Source: Streptomyces roseochromogenus subsp. oscitans DS 12.976
GTDB lineage: Bacteria; Actinomycetota; Actinomycetes; Streptomycetales; Streptomycetaceae
Direction of reading: 5' to 3'
NCBI RefSeq assembly: GCF_000497445.1
Contig: NZ_CM002285.1
Span: 4,235,376 to 4,299,375 of the forward strand
DNA: 64,000 nt
Shown: piece by piece, positions 9,601 to 16,642 of the stretch
Layout of the letters: each line of letters opens with the position of its first letter
Position numbering within the stretch: the stretch's first letter is position 1
Program-made: the position numbers and the translations under genes
Notes under the pieces: model-generated
Seen by the model: the letters and a program-made list of their open reading frames with translations, nothing else
Databases searched by the model: none
What the model was told of the DNA's origin: nothing

Positions 9601-11138
9601 GCGCCTTTGGCCCGCCCGCAGCCTCCGTGACGCTCAGCCGTGCCTTTGACAGCTCCGGCCGCCCTGTCATCCAGCAACTGGCCACCGCAGGAAGGACCCT
9701 GCGCTCTCGCGCCTACGCCTACCGACCGGACAGCATCCTTACCGCGATCACCGACCAACTCACCGGCGAACAGCGCACCATCTCCCTCGACCCGATCGGC
9801 CGACCGCTCAAGGTCACAGCGGAGGGCTGGAACGAGTCGTATGCCTACGACACGGCAGGCAACCAGACCAGCGCACAGTGGCCCGATACCGCCCCCCACC
9901 CCGAGGCTCGAGGTGAACGCTCGTATACCGGCACCCGAATACACTCCGCCGGAAGCGTTCGCTACGAATACGATGCGGCCGGCCGGATGGTCCTGCGCCA
10001 GAAGATGCGTCTGTCCCGCAAGCCCGACACCTGGCGCTACGAGTACAACTCCGAGGACCACCTCGTCGCCTGTACCACGCCTGACGGCACTATCTGGCGC
10101 TACAGTTACGATCCGCTCGGCCGCCGCACCGCCAAGCACCACATGGCACCTGACGGCGAAACGATCCAGCAGACCATCCACTTCACCTGGGACGGCACCA
10201 ACCTCGCTGAACAGACCGAGAGCGCCACGGGCATCATCACCACGTGGGAGTACAGCGACGAATTCCCCCTTGCCCAGCTCGAGCGGCGCGCCGGTCAGGA
10301 AGGGCTGACGCAGTCCGAGGTCGACGCCAGGTTCTTCGCCATCATCACCGACCTCGTCGGCACCCCGACGGAACTCGTTGACGAACAAGGCGAGATCGCC
10401 TGGCACTGCCGCACCACCTTGTGGGGCACCACCACCTGGAACCAGAACGCGTCCGCCTACACACCGTTGCGCTTTCCAGGTCAGTACGCCGACCACGAGA
10501 CTGGCCTGCACTACAACTTCTTCCGTCACTACGACCCCGACACGGCGCGCTTCGCCAGCCCCGACCCCCTCGGTCTCGACCCCGCCCCCAACCCCGTCAC
10601 CTACCCGCACAACCCCCACACGTGGAGCGACCCGCTCGGGCTCGTCCCGAAGGCGTGTTTCGAGACGGACGCCTACCTGTGGGACGGCAGCGTCAGACTC
10701 GGCAAACTGGACGATCTCGGGCGCCCGACCGGGGCCTGGGCAGCACTCCGTAAGGAGATCATGAAGGGCGGTAGCGGAGCTGCGGACTACATCTGGCCGC
10801 CCGGATGGCGCGGAAACGGCCGCCTCTTCAACGAGGCACGTGGTCACCTGCTGGCGAGGAAGCTTGGCGGCCCGGGGTCGGGTGAGAACGGCTACCGAAA
10901 CCTGGTCACATTGATGCAGAATCCGGTGAACACCCCGGTCATGCGTGGAATAGAGAAGGAGGTGTACAACGCGGTGGCGAAAGGTGAGAACGTTCAGTAC
11001 TCGGTCGTACCTGTCTACGAGGGAACAAACCCCATACCCACCAGGCTGGACATATCGGCGTACGGCAACCGGGGATTCAACCTGAGCCGCTCGCTGGAAA
11101 ACCCCTCCGCCGGCGTACGAATTCCTGTCCCCAAGTAG
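6633..11138 (+). CDS. Polymorphic Rhs/YD-repeat toxin with WXG-like N-terminus and endonuclease C-terminus
   Basis: 1501 aa from the GTG at 6633. Residues about 25-120 form an ESX-like helical region with a literal WEG (WXG) turn in VRWEGKAAKAF. A hydrophobic/amphipathic section and a Gly-Lys-rich stretch follow. A DUF6531 segment begins near 297 (DPIDVATGSMLLPQVD). Many YD repeats (YDERGNL, YEYDPAGRL and similar) run from about 495 to 1220. The RHS core hallmark is near 1280 (RFPGQYADHETGLHYNFFRHYDP) and ends with DPLGLVPK. The variable tip (about 1341-1501) carries RGHLLARKLGG, NLVTLMQNPVN and MRGIEKEVYNAV, matching bacterial DNA/RNA non-specific endonucleases (Endonuclease_NS_2 type). Such toxins are exported, and the tip kills competitors. 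No frameshift is seen. Confidence 0.9.
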   Translation: MVDLNPLHYINKINHAFGDTMASGLEFLGITNPAVDPDGVREIAKKWRALAKGLDDASHDAESALRDVRWEGKAAKAFHKRAKTTRTNANHTADALHKGADALDKYANEAHELISQIGVLVAEIAEFEIAGLALSVLTAGLSDVASTLAAGSRAIKIMALISRIEESGSVLGSTIRTVMEAIRNVERVLKALREIKGVAKVGKLAADGMKFTAFATALEDPGAFKDPEKLAGILTEGALMGIGGGMLGKALGKGLKALKPSELSKLAKALGMGGGDLARFKIRPGELEKIEAGIPKSEAECQLDPIDVATGSMLLPQVDVELAAALPLILERTHVSSYRWGGWFGPSWASTLDQRLQADDEKITFAAPDGSRLVYPHPAPNATEPVYPETGPRLPLTWDTTVDGALRVTNPATGLSYVFHSPQPTEDDEAVDLPLQFVVSRHGQRITVHYDDRGAPLKVTHSAGYHIGLDRHASLPRITGLRLLDPQRPEGRSTALVSYGYDERGNLTEVRNSAGVPMCFTYDAEYRITSWTDRNANTYSYTYDDRGRVVRTEGSGGYLSGTLSYDDRTRTTTVINALGHSTTFEHNEAFRLIRQTDPLGNTTRYEWDAAGRLIATTDPLGYTTRTHFNELGQVVCAIGPDGRENTAEYNEGGLPTLITGPDGSMWRQEYDEHGNRTAVTDPSGSTTRYTYNSAGQVTALIDVLGNVSRIRYNKAGLPVEVTDALGAVTSYQYDSMGRQSAITDAAGNTTRLDWTVEGNLTRRTNPDGTSETYTYDDEGNRVALTDPVGGVTRFEYGEFDLLAARTDPDGARFTFTHDAEMRLTQVSNPLGFTWSYEYDPAGRLISETDFDGRTLTYTYDAAGRFMSRTAPLGQVTAYELDAAGRIIGKDVDGERTAYTYNTAGQLIAATAPSSSLTLQLDVLGRVLAETVEGNTTRYTYDAQGRRSSRTTPSGAVTRITRNAAGNITELALAGHALTFTRDRLDRETDRAFGPPAASVTLSRAFDSSGRPVIQQLATAGRTLRSRAYAYRPDSILTAITDQLTGEQRTISLDPIGRPLKVTAEGWNESYAYDTAGNQTSAQWPDTAPHPEARGERSYTGTRIHSAGSVRYEYDAAGRMVLRQKMRLSRKPDTWRYEYNSEDHLVACTTPDGTIWRYSYDPLGRRTAKHHMAPDGETIQQTIHFTWDGTNLAEQTESATGIITTWEYSDEFPLAQLERRAGQEGLTQSEVDARFFAIITDLVGTPTELVDEQGEIAWHCRTTLWGTTTWNQNASAYTPLRFPGQYADHETGLHYNFFRHYDPDTARFASPDPLGLDPAPNPVTYPHNPHTWSDPLGLVPKACFETDAYLWDGSVRLGKLDDLGRPTGAWAALRKEIMKGGSGAADYIWPPGWRGNGRLFNEARGHLLARKLGGPGSGENGYRNLVTLMQNPVNTPVMRGIEKEVYNAVAKGENVQYSVVPVYEGTNPIPTRLDISAYGNRGFNLSRSLENPSAGVRIPVPK

Positions 11139-11163
11139 TCTGCAGCGCAATGCGAGGCCAGCA

Positions 11164-12177
11164 ATGCCCCGAACGACCCCGCCACGGCCGGTGGACATCG
11201 AAGCAGTCTTCCCTGAACTGGGCTCCCACCGACGAGGCTGCACTCGTCTCCACCCTCGTCCCGGCAACCCCAACGCCACCGACAATTCTATCGGCGGCCC
11301 GCTTCTGTGGCCTGCTGGCGAAGCGTGGCCGGCATGTCAGGAGCCGCACCCGCGGGATCGGGGCCGAAGCGTTGACGATATTCACGAGTGGCGTCGCATC
11401 CTGGCGGAGGCATGGCGCAGGTCTCCGGGCAGTGGGCCGACCCCAGAGGAACTCCAGCGCTTGTCCGTGCTTGAGCAAGAGCACCATGTCCCAGGGATCA
11501 CCGACACTCATCCGGTCCCGTTGCTGCCGCTGGCGCAGTTCTTCGCTCGGGATGTTCCGGGCCTCGCCGGGCCCGATGGAGCCGATGTGCTCCAGGTCCT
11601 GTGGTGCCCGTTCAGTGCACACGGAGATCTGGCCACACCGGGGATTCACCTCAGGTGGCGCAACTCGTCAAAGGTCGGTGAGCTCCTGGCGGAGCCTCCG
11701 CTCCCTGCGGTGATCGGTGACGACGAATACGTGCCGGAGCCCTGCGTTCTTCACCCCGAACCTGTCACGGAGCACGAGTACATCGGACTCCTGGATGCAG
11801 GTCTGCAGGAACGCATCTACGGATGGGAGGACGGGCAAGCCGAGGCCGACGAGTTCGAGGGCCACGAACCGCCTCGCTACCAGACGGACCTTTCCACGGC
11901 ACCTGGCTGGAAGGTCGGTGGGTTCGCGACCTGGGAGACCAGCGGCCCGTACCAAGTGGTATGCACCTGCGGTTCGCCGATGTGCCCCTTGCTGACCATC
12001 GCCAGCACAGAGTGGGAGGACGAGACCATCAGTTGGGTTCCAGTGGAAGACCGACACCTGGCAGAGGAATTCGAGGCGAATACCCCCACCCGCGTCACCG
12101 TGGGCAGAGGTGGCTCCCTCACCATCTTCACTTGCCCTACTGATCCCAGGCACCCACACCAGGTCACCCTGCAGTGA
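11164..12177 (+). CDS. DUF1963-like protein, candidate immunity protein for the Rhs endonuclease
   Basis: 337 aa, ATG with GAGG 7 bases upstream, starting 25 bp after the toxin stop. N-terminal features (RLHPRPGNPNATDNSIGGPLLWPAGEAWPAC, then PLLPLAQFFARDVPGL and LQVLWCPF) match the DUF1963/YwqG-like proteins common in Streptomyces. A CxC-x3-C cluster (CTCGSPMC) near residue 265 and Cys/His near the end could bind metal. Polymorphic toxins are nearly always followed by their immunity gene, and this is the only gene in that position. Many homologues occur away from toxins, however, so the immunity role is inferred from position. Confidence 0.7.
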   Translation: MPRTTPPRPVDIEAVFPELGSHRRGCTRLHPRPGNPNATDNSIGGPLLWPAGEAWPACQEPHPRDRGRSVDDIHEWRRILAEAWRRSPGSGPTPEELQRLSVLEQEHHVPGITDTHPVPLLPLAQFFARDVPGLAGPDGADVLQVLWCPFSAHGDLATPGIHLRWRNSSKVGELLAEPPLPAVIGDDEYVPEPCVLHPEPVTEHEYIGLLDAGLQERIYGWEDGQAEADEFEGHEPPRYQTDLSTAPGWKVGGFATWETSGPYQVVCTCGSPMCPLLTIASTEWEDETISWVPVEDRHLAEEFEANTPTRVTVGRGGSLTIFTCPTDPRHPHQVTLQ

Positions 12178-12421
12178 CCAACACATCGAAGATCAACGCA
12201 GTCCGGATGGCGACAGCTGGCCTGGTGTACGTCGTGGCGGCGACCTAAAACGCGCTGGTCACCTGGTCAGAGCCGTTCTTATCCGGTTGGCGCTCCAAGC
12301 ACCGCACCTCCATATCGGGGCGAAGACATGTAATCACCTCTGCAGCTCCGTCTGAATGCTGGCTTGCCACGGTGTCCTCGAGGCAGCGTAGATTGGCTCC
12401 AGCTGATCTTCAGGGGGAGCG
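12178..12421. promoter_or_regulatory. Upstream region of the STAND NTPase gene
   Basis: 244 bp without a credible gene; short frames are interrupted by stops. It must hold the promoter of the NTPase gene, whose ribosome site AGGGGGAG lies at 12412-12419. No operator-like palindrome was noticed. Confidence 0.4.
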
Positions 12422-15091
12422 GTGGCAGGGAGGGATCTTCGAACACTGTTCAGCTCGAACGACCGGAGCATATCCGCCAGCGAGGCGTTCACGAACCGGC
12501 AGGCGCAGTGGCAGGCGGTGACGGCCGGCCTCGCGGAGCACATACGGCACGTGACCCGTTCTGACTTCGACGTGGAGGACTTGGAAAGTCCCCGCCATAA
12601 CGTCCTCGTGTTCCACGGTGTGGGCGGGATCGGTAAGTCAACGCTCTCCCGCAAGATCGAGGCGTCACTCGCCCACAGTGAGCACCGCCCAGTGCAGTGG
12701 GAAGCGACATCTCACGAGGAAGGGATCCTGCCGGTCCGCATCGACCTCGCGCACGCCGCGGGCATGGACTTCGAGCGCGTCGTCCTCACCATCCGCCTTG
12801 CCATCGCCGCGCTCGGCGGGCCGATGCCGGCCTTCGACCTCGCTCTGCGCCGCTACTGGGAGCACAACCACCCGGGCGAACCGATCGAGGACTACCTGCG
12901 CAGGGGCGGGCTGCTGAGCCGCTTCAGCGCTGCTGCCGCTCTGCCTCAGCAGATGCAGTCCGCCCTCGGCGATGTCGCCCAGGCCCTGCTCCTGCCCGGC
13001 ACCGTCGGCAGCGCGCTCGGGCACGGAGCCGGAGCGCTCATCAAGGCGTTACGCGAGCGGCGCCAGTCCGTACGCGCCCTCGCCGGCTGCTCCCGCTTGG
13101 CCGACCTCCTGGAAGCCGAGCCCGACCTGGAAGCCCTCAGCTTCTACCCGCATCTTCTCGCCTGGGACCTGGCCCAACTCCCGGCTGACGAGCGCGTACT
13201 ACCCGTGATCCTTCTGGATACCTTCGAGGACACCGGCGACCGCACGCACCGCGACCTCGAACGCCTGCTCCAGCGCATCGTGTGGCTGATGCCCAACGCG
13301 TTCTTCGTCGTCACCGGACGCAACCGCCTTCAGTGGGCGGAAACGAGCCTGTCAGGCCAACTCGACTGGACCGGGCCGCACGCCTGGCCCGGCCTCGTCC
13401 CCGACACGACACCCACCCGGTCACGCGCATCCGGCCGTCAGATCCTGATCAGCGACTTCTCCCCCGAAGACTGCGAGGACTACCTGGCCCGCAGGCTCAG
13501 CCGCGACGGGCAGCCGCTGATCGACGAACCGGTCCGCCGGATCATCGCCGAGCGCTCCCATGGGCTGCCCCTGTACCTGGACCTGTCGGTCATGCGCTAC
13601 CTGGAGCTGCGGCGCAGCGGCCGACAGCCGCAGGTCACGGACTTCGACCACGACTTCCCCGCCCTGATCACCCGCACCCTCAGAGACCTGACCGCCGAGG
13701 AACGCCACGTACTCCGCTCGGTCAGCCTGCTCAACGCGTTCTCCGTGCCCCTGGCCACCCAAGCCGCCGGCATGCAGCATGATGCGCCGGCCCTGCGGTT
13801 GACCGAGCGCCCCTTCATCCGGGAGTCCCCCTCCGGTGTGTGGCCCTTTCATGTCCACGACCTGATCCGCTGCGCCATTCGCAACGCGGACGACGCCAGT
13901 GACGACCGCTGGTCGGAGCAGGACTGGCAGCGCGCGGCCCATCGCGCCTTCCACGCTCTGGAATCGCAGTGGCGCCAGGACCTGCGGCGCGACCGCGCCG
14001 TCCTGGTCGGCTGCCTCCAGCAAGGGCTGCTCCTCGCACGGACCTTCCGTCTCGATCTCGGCTGGCTCGGCGATGCAGCATTCCAGTACGTGGGGGACTC
14101 GATCTGGGAACCGCTGGTGCTCCCAGCCGACGATGCCGCGTCGTCGGACGGCCTGCAGACTGCTGCGGATGCCCTGGTGGAAACGCTCAGTGCCATCGCC
14201 CGGCGCCAGCACGAACACCGTGAACGCACCGTCAGTCGGCTCTCCGCCGTCCTTGCATCGGGGTTGCTCCCCGATGGACTGGTCGAACTGGCCGCGTACT
14301 ACCGGGCGAAGGCCCAGCGGGACCTCGGGCTGACCGAGGATTCTCGCCGCGGCATGCAGCATGTCGCGTCCGCCGGCGGTCGGCTCGCTTCCGCCGCACG
14401 ACGGGGCCTGGCGCACCTGAGCCGAGTGTCCGGAGACTTCCCTGCGGCGGTGGAGGCCGCCGGGAGGCTGGGCTGGGCGGGACGGCACCATCGGGTGCTG
14501 GGGGACGTGTGGTGGGTACAGGGAGACATGGAACGGGCGGCAGCCGCCTATCTGGCGGCCCGGAGCGAGGCCGAAGAACACGGTGTGGTCGGCGAGACCG
14601 CCGTGGCCCAGGCACACCTCGCCTTCGCCGTATCCTTCGTCGACCCGCTTCGGGCCGACGACGAACTCGACCTCGCGGACCGGCTGCTGTCGCCCCTGAG
14701 TCTGCGCTCCAACGAGATGACCGCTCACATCGCCGCACTCGTGCGCGACGCAGGATTCGCCGTAGACCTGCCTGACCGGGCGGCCGTCCAGCTCGCAGAA
14801 ATCGGCGTCTCCGGCATCTCCTACGCCGCGGCCAAACTACAACTGGCCCTGTGCTTCCACCACGCGGTCCTTGATGCCCAGGACAACCTCGCGGCTGACA
14901 TCGCCCGCTTGCGCGAACTCACACAAAACGGCTACTACGCCTACTACGTCGAAATCGCCCACTTCATGGGCGGCCTCCCACTGCCTCCGAATACCGTACG
15001 AGCACAATGGATCGACGGGGAACGACAGACCCGGGAACGATGGCGCAACATAGTACTGGGACGCCGCGATCACGTCGGTGGGGTTCGTTGA
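12422..15091 (+). CDS. STAND-type P-loop NTPase with helical-repeat C-terminus (possible defence protein)
   Basis: 889 aa, GTG start with AGGGGGAG ribosome site. Walker A is GVGGIGKST (residues 66-74). A Walker B/sensor pair is visible as VILLDTFEDTG (about 258-270) and FFVVTGRNRLQW (about 294-305), typical of AAA/STAND (NLR-like) ATPases. Residues about 470-860 are Ala/Leu/Arg-rich helical repeats of TPR-like style. Only about 60 residues precede the NTPase, so there is no room for a large N-terminal effector; any effector activity would need a partner or sit in the C-terminal part. It is the last gene before att copy 2. NLR-like STAND proteins are established anti-phage sensors, but this family assignment to defence is inference. 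Confidence 0.8.
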   Translation: MAGRDLRTLFSSNDRSISASEAFTNRQAQWQAVTAGLAEHIRHVTRSDFDVEDLESPRHNVLVFHGVGGIGKSTLSRKIEASLAHSEHRPVQWEATSHEEGILPVRIDLAHAAGMDFERVVLTIRLAIAALGGPMPAFDLALRRYWEHNHPGEPIEDYLRRGGLLSRFSAAAALPQQMQSALGDVAQALLLPGTVGSALGHGAGALIKALRERRQSVRALAGCSRLADLLEAEPDLEALSFYPHLLAWDLAQLPADERVLPVILLDTFEDTGDRTHRDLERLLQRIVWLMPNAFFVVTGRNRLQWAETSLSGQLDWTGPHAWPGLVPDTTPTRSRASGRQILISDFSPEDCEDYLARRLSRDGQPLIDEPVRRIIAERSHGLPLYLDLSVMRYLELRRSGRQPQVTDFDHDFPALITRTLRDLTAEERHVLRSVSLLNAFSVPLATQAAGMQHDAPALRLTERPFIRESPSGVWPFHVHDLIRCAIRNADDASDDRWSEQDWQRAAHRAFHALESQWRQDLRRDRAVLVGCLQQGLLLARTFRLDLGWLGDAAFQYVGDSIWEPLVLPADDAASSDGLQTAADALVETLSAIARRQHEHRERTVSRLSAVLASGLLPDGLVELAAYYRAKAQRDLGLTEDSRRGMQHVASAGGRLASAARRGLAHLSRVSGDFPAAVEAAGRLGWAGRHHRVLGDVWWVQGDMERAAAAYLAARSEAEEHGVVGETAVAQAHLAFAVSFVDPLRADDELDLADRLLSPLSLRSNEMTAHIAALVRDAGFAVDLPDRAAVQLAEIGVSGISYAAAKLQLALCFHHAVLDAQDNLAADIARLRELTQNGYYAYYVEIAHFMGGLPLPPNTVRAQWIDGERQTRERWRNIVLGRRDHVGGVR

Positions 15092-15349
15092 GCCGCAGTA
15101 CACGGTCTGCTGCTGCCAGGAGATTGCCCAGTTCTCCACAAGGCAGCGGCGACCCTGCCCGACTATCCAAGCGCAAATTCGCCGACGCAACGCGTCATGC
15201 AGACACGGCCAGCGTGCTGCCACACCACCCCTTTGGGAGAAATCTGGGAGATGATCTTCCCCCGGAGACGCGGCGAGCCCCTGCCGCACCAACCCAGACC
15301 AGCCTGCTGACCTGCACGTTTAGCAAGATCTTCAGGCGCCGATCTTGCC
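15092..15349. other. Non-coding arm left of att copy 2
   Basis: No gene is seen. From about 15235 the sequence is a diverged copy of 2788-2903, including GGGAGAAATCTGGGAGA and a GATCTTC element. It therefore belongs to the duplicated attachment region rather than to the NTPase gene. Confidence 0.55.
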
Positions 15350-15401
15350 CGAACCTCATTCGGGACGAAGAGGTCGTGGGTTCAAATCCCGCCACCCCGA
15401 C
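15350..15401 (+). repeat. Attachment-site-like direct repeat, copy 2 (tRNA-Pro 3' half)
   Basis: Perfect 52-bp match to 2904-2955, in the same orientation 12.4 kb away, with the same tRNA-Pro 3' half and no 5' half upstream. Similarity continues downstream with scattered changes through the hairpin and into the stop-codon region of the integrase remnant. With copy 1 it bounds the toxin/NTPase segment. Confidence 0.85.
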
Positions 15402-15407
15402 ACAGGT

Positions 15408-15443
15408 CAGAGGGCCAATCGCGTGATCGCGATTGGCCCTCTG
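15408..15443. terminator. 15-bp stem hairpin between att copy 2 and int remnant
   Basis: Same perfect 15-bp stem as at 2962-2997, with loop GTGATC instead of ATGATC. It sits between the tRNA-like repeat and integrase remnant 2. Confidence 0.7.
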
Positions 15444-15482
15444 TCATGCTTGGGGGCTAAACGGGGAGCCAAACGAATTTGG

Positions 15483-15728
15483 TCAGGCCACCGCGTCGCC
15501 CTCTTCGGCGGCCTCCGTGCCCCTCAGCTTCAGTCCGGCCTTCTTCACGATGGCCGTGGAGTCTCGCCGGACGTTCGCCGCGTCAAGCGGCTCGCCGCTG
15601 CCAGTCGTGAAGACGCGGCCGGTCGGGCTCCGCTCCTTCCCTTTCCCTCTCGATGCTCGCTCCTGCTTCTGCCATCGCAGGTGCTCTTCGAGGACGTCGA
15701 CCGCCTGCATCGGCAGAGCGATGGTCCG
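15483..15728 (-). pseudogene. Tyrosine recombinase (integrase) remnant 2, internal segment
   Basis: About 81 codons related to actinobacterial tyrosine integrases: RTIALPMQAVDVLEEHLRWQ, TGRVFTTGSGEPLDAANVRRD and IVKKAGLK, then a direct jump to the tail EEGDAVA. The catalytic C-terminal boxes (HxxR, box II, Tyr) that would lie between KAGLK and the tail have been deleted, and the N-terminal arm-binding part is also gone. Remnant 1 keeps precisely the region missing here, so the two copies decayed by different deletions. Confidence 0.8.
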
Positions 15729-15872
15729 GTCCTGGCCGGACTGTGTCCCCGGCCCGGCCGCCCCTGCCGCCGGCCTCGTCCCGCGGCAGGGGATGGCCGA
15801 ATCTCGTGGATCGCCGGACCGAGCCGGGTGATCGGGCCGCCGGCCGTGGTAGCCGACAGGTACGGTTTGGCC

Positions 15873-16601
15873 ATGGATGTTTCCGGAAGGAGTGCGGACG
15901 ACGTGAACACCAAGCTGCCGGAGGCCATCAAGGCCGCCGCGCGCCGCCTGCTGGTGGATCTGGGCGCCGGAGGGCTGTCCCTGGATGCCGTCGCCGCCGC
16001 CAGTGATCTTGCCGTCAGCGAGGTGGCAGGCGTCTTCCCGCACCGGAACGACCTGCTGACCGCGCTGGTCATCGATGCCTACAACGCCTCCGGCGCGGCG
16101 ATGGAGCAGGCCGACCAGGCCGCCCGGGACGCGCAGGCTTCGGCGGGGGTGCGGCTGCTGGCGGTGGCGCGGGCGCTGCGGACGTGGTCCTTCGCCAACG
16201 TGGCCGAGTTCACGCTGATCTACGGTTCGCCGGTCCCGGGGTATCACGCCCCGCAGGAGACGGTGCCGCCCGCCTCGCGCACCCCCGAGGTGCTGGGCGC
16301 CGTCATCCGCTCGGCGCTTCAGGACGGTGAGCTCACCCCGCCCCAGCGGCCGCTGCCCGGCCCGTCGGTGCTGCTGCCGACGGCCGTGGAGGTCTTCGGT
16401 GGGGCGCCTGAGGCTCCGTTCGCGGACCTCATCGAACGTGGCATGGTGCTGTGGAGCAATCTGATCGGGCTCCTGGTGTTCCAGGTCTTCAGCCGTACCC
16501 ACGACAGCGTCCAGGACCAGTCGGCCTTCTTCGACCGCGCCATCGCCGTGGCGGCTGAGGGGATCGGGCTCGTGGTTCCCTTGAGCGAGCACACCGACTA
16601 G
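15873..16601 (+). CDS. TetR-family transcriptional regulator
   Basis: 242 aa from ATG 15873. An in-frame GTG at 15903 with the stronger ribosome site GGAAGGAG is a real alternative start (232 aa). The N-terminal helix-turn-helix is recognisable (AAARRLLVDLGAGGLSLDAVAAASDLAVSEVAGVFPHRNDLLTALV); the C-terminal ligand domain has the WSFANVAEFTLIYGSPVPGY signature of a common actinobacterial TetR subgroup. It acts as a DNA-binding repressor in the cytoplasm. Only 41 bp separate it from the membrane protein gene downstream, so the two are probably co-transcribed and the regulator may control both. The effector ligand is unknown. Confidence 0.8.
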   Translation: MDVSGRSADDVNTKLPEAIKAAARRLLVDLGAGGLSLDAVAAASDLAVSEVAGVFPHRNDLLTALVIDAYNASGAAMEQADQAARDAQASAGVRLLAVARALRTWSFANVAEFTLIYGSPVPGYHAPQETVPPASRTPEVLGAVIRSALQDGELTPPQRPLPGPSVLLPTAVEVFGGAPEAPFADLIERGMVLWSNLIGLLVFQVFSRTHDSVQDQSAFFDRAIAVAAEGIGLVVPLSEHTD

Positions 16602-16642
16602 TTCTGTTCGCCGCGTGCGCGGCGCCGACGGGGAATCAAGCC

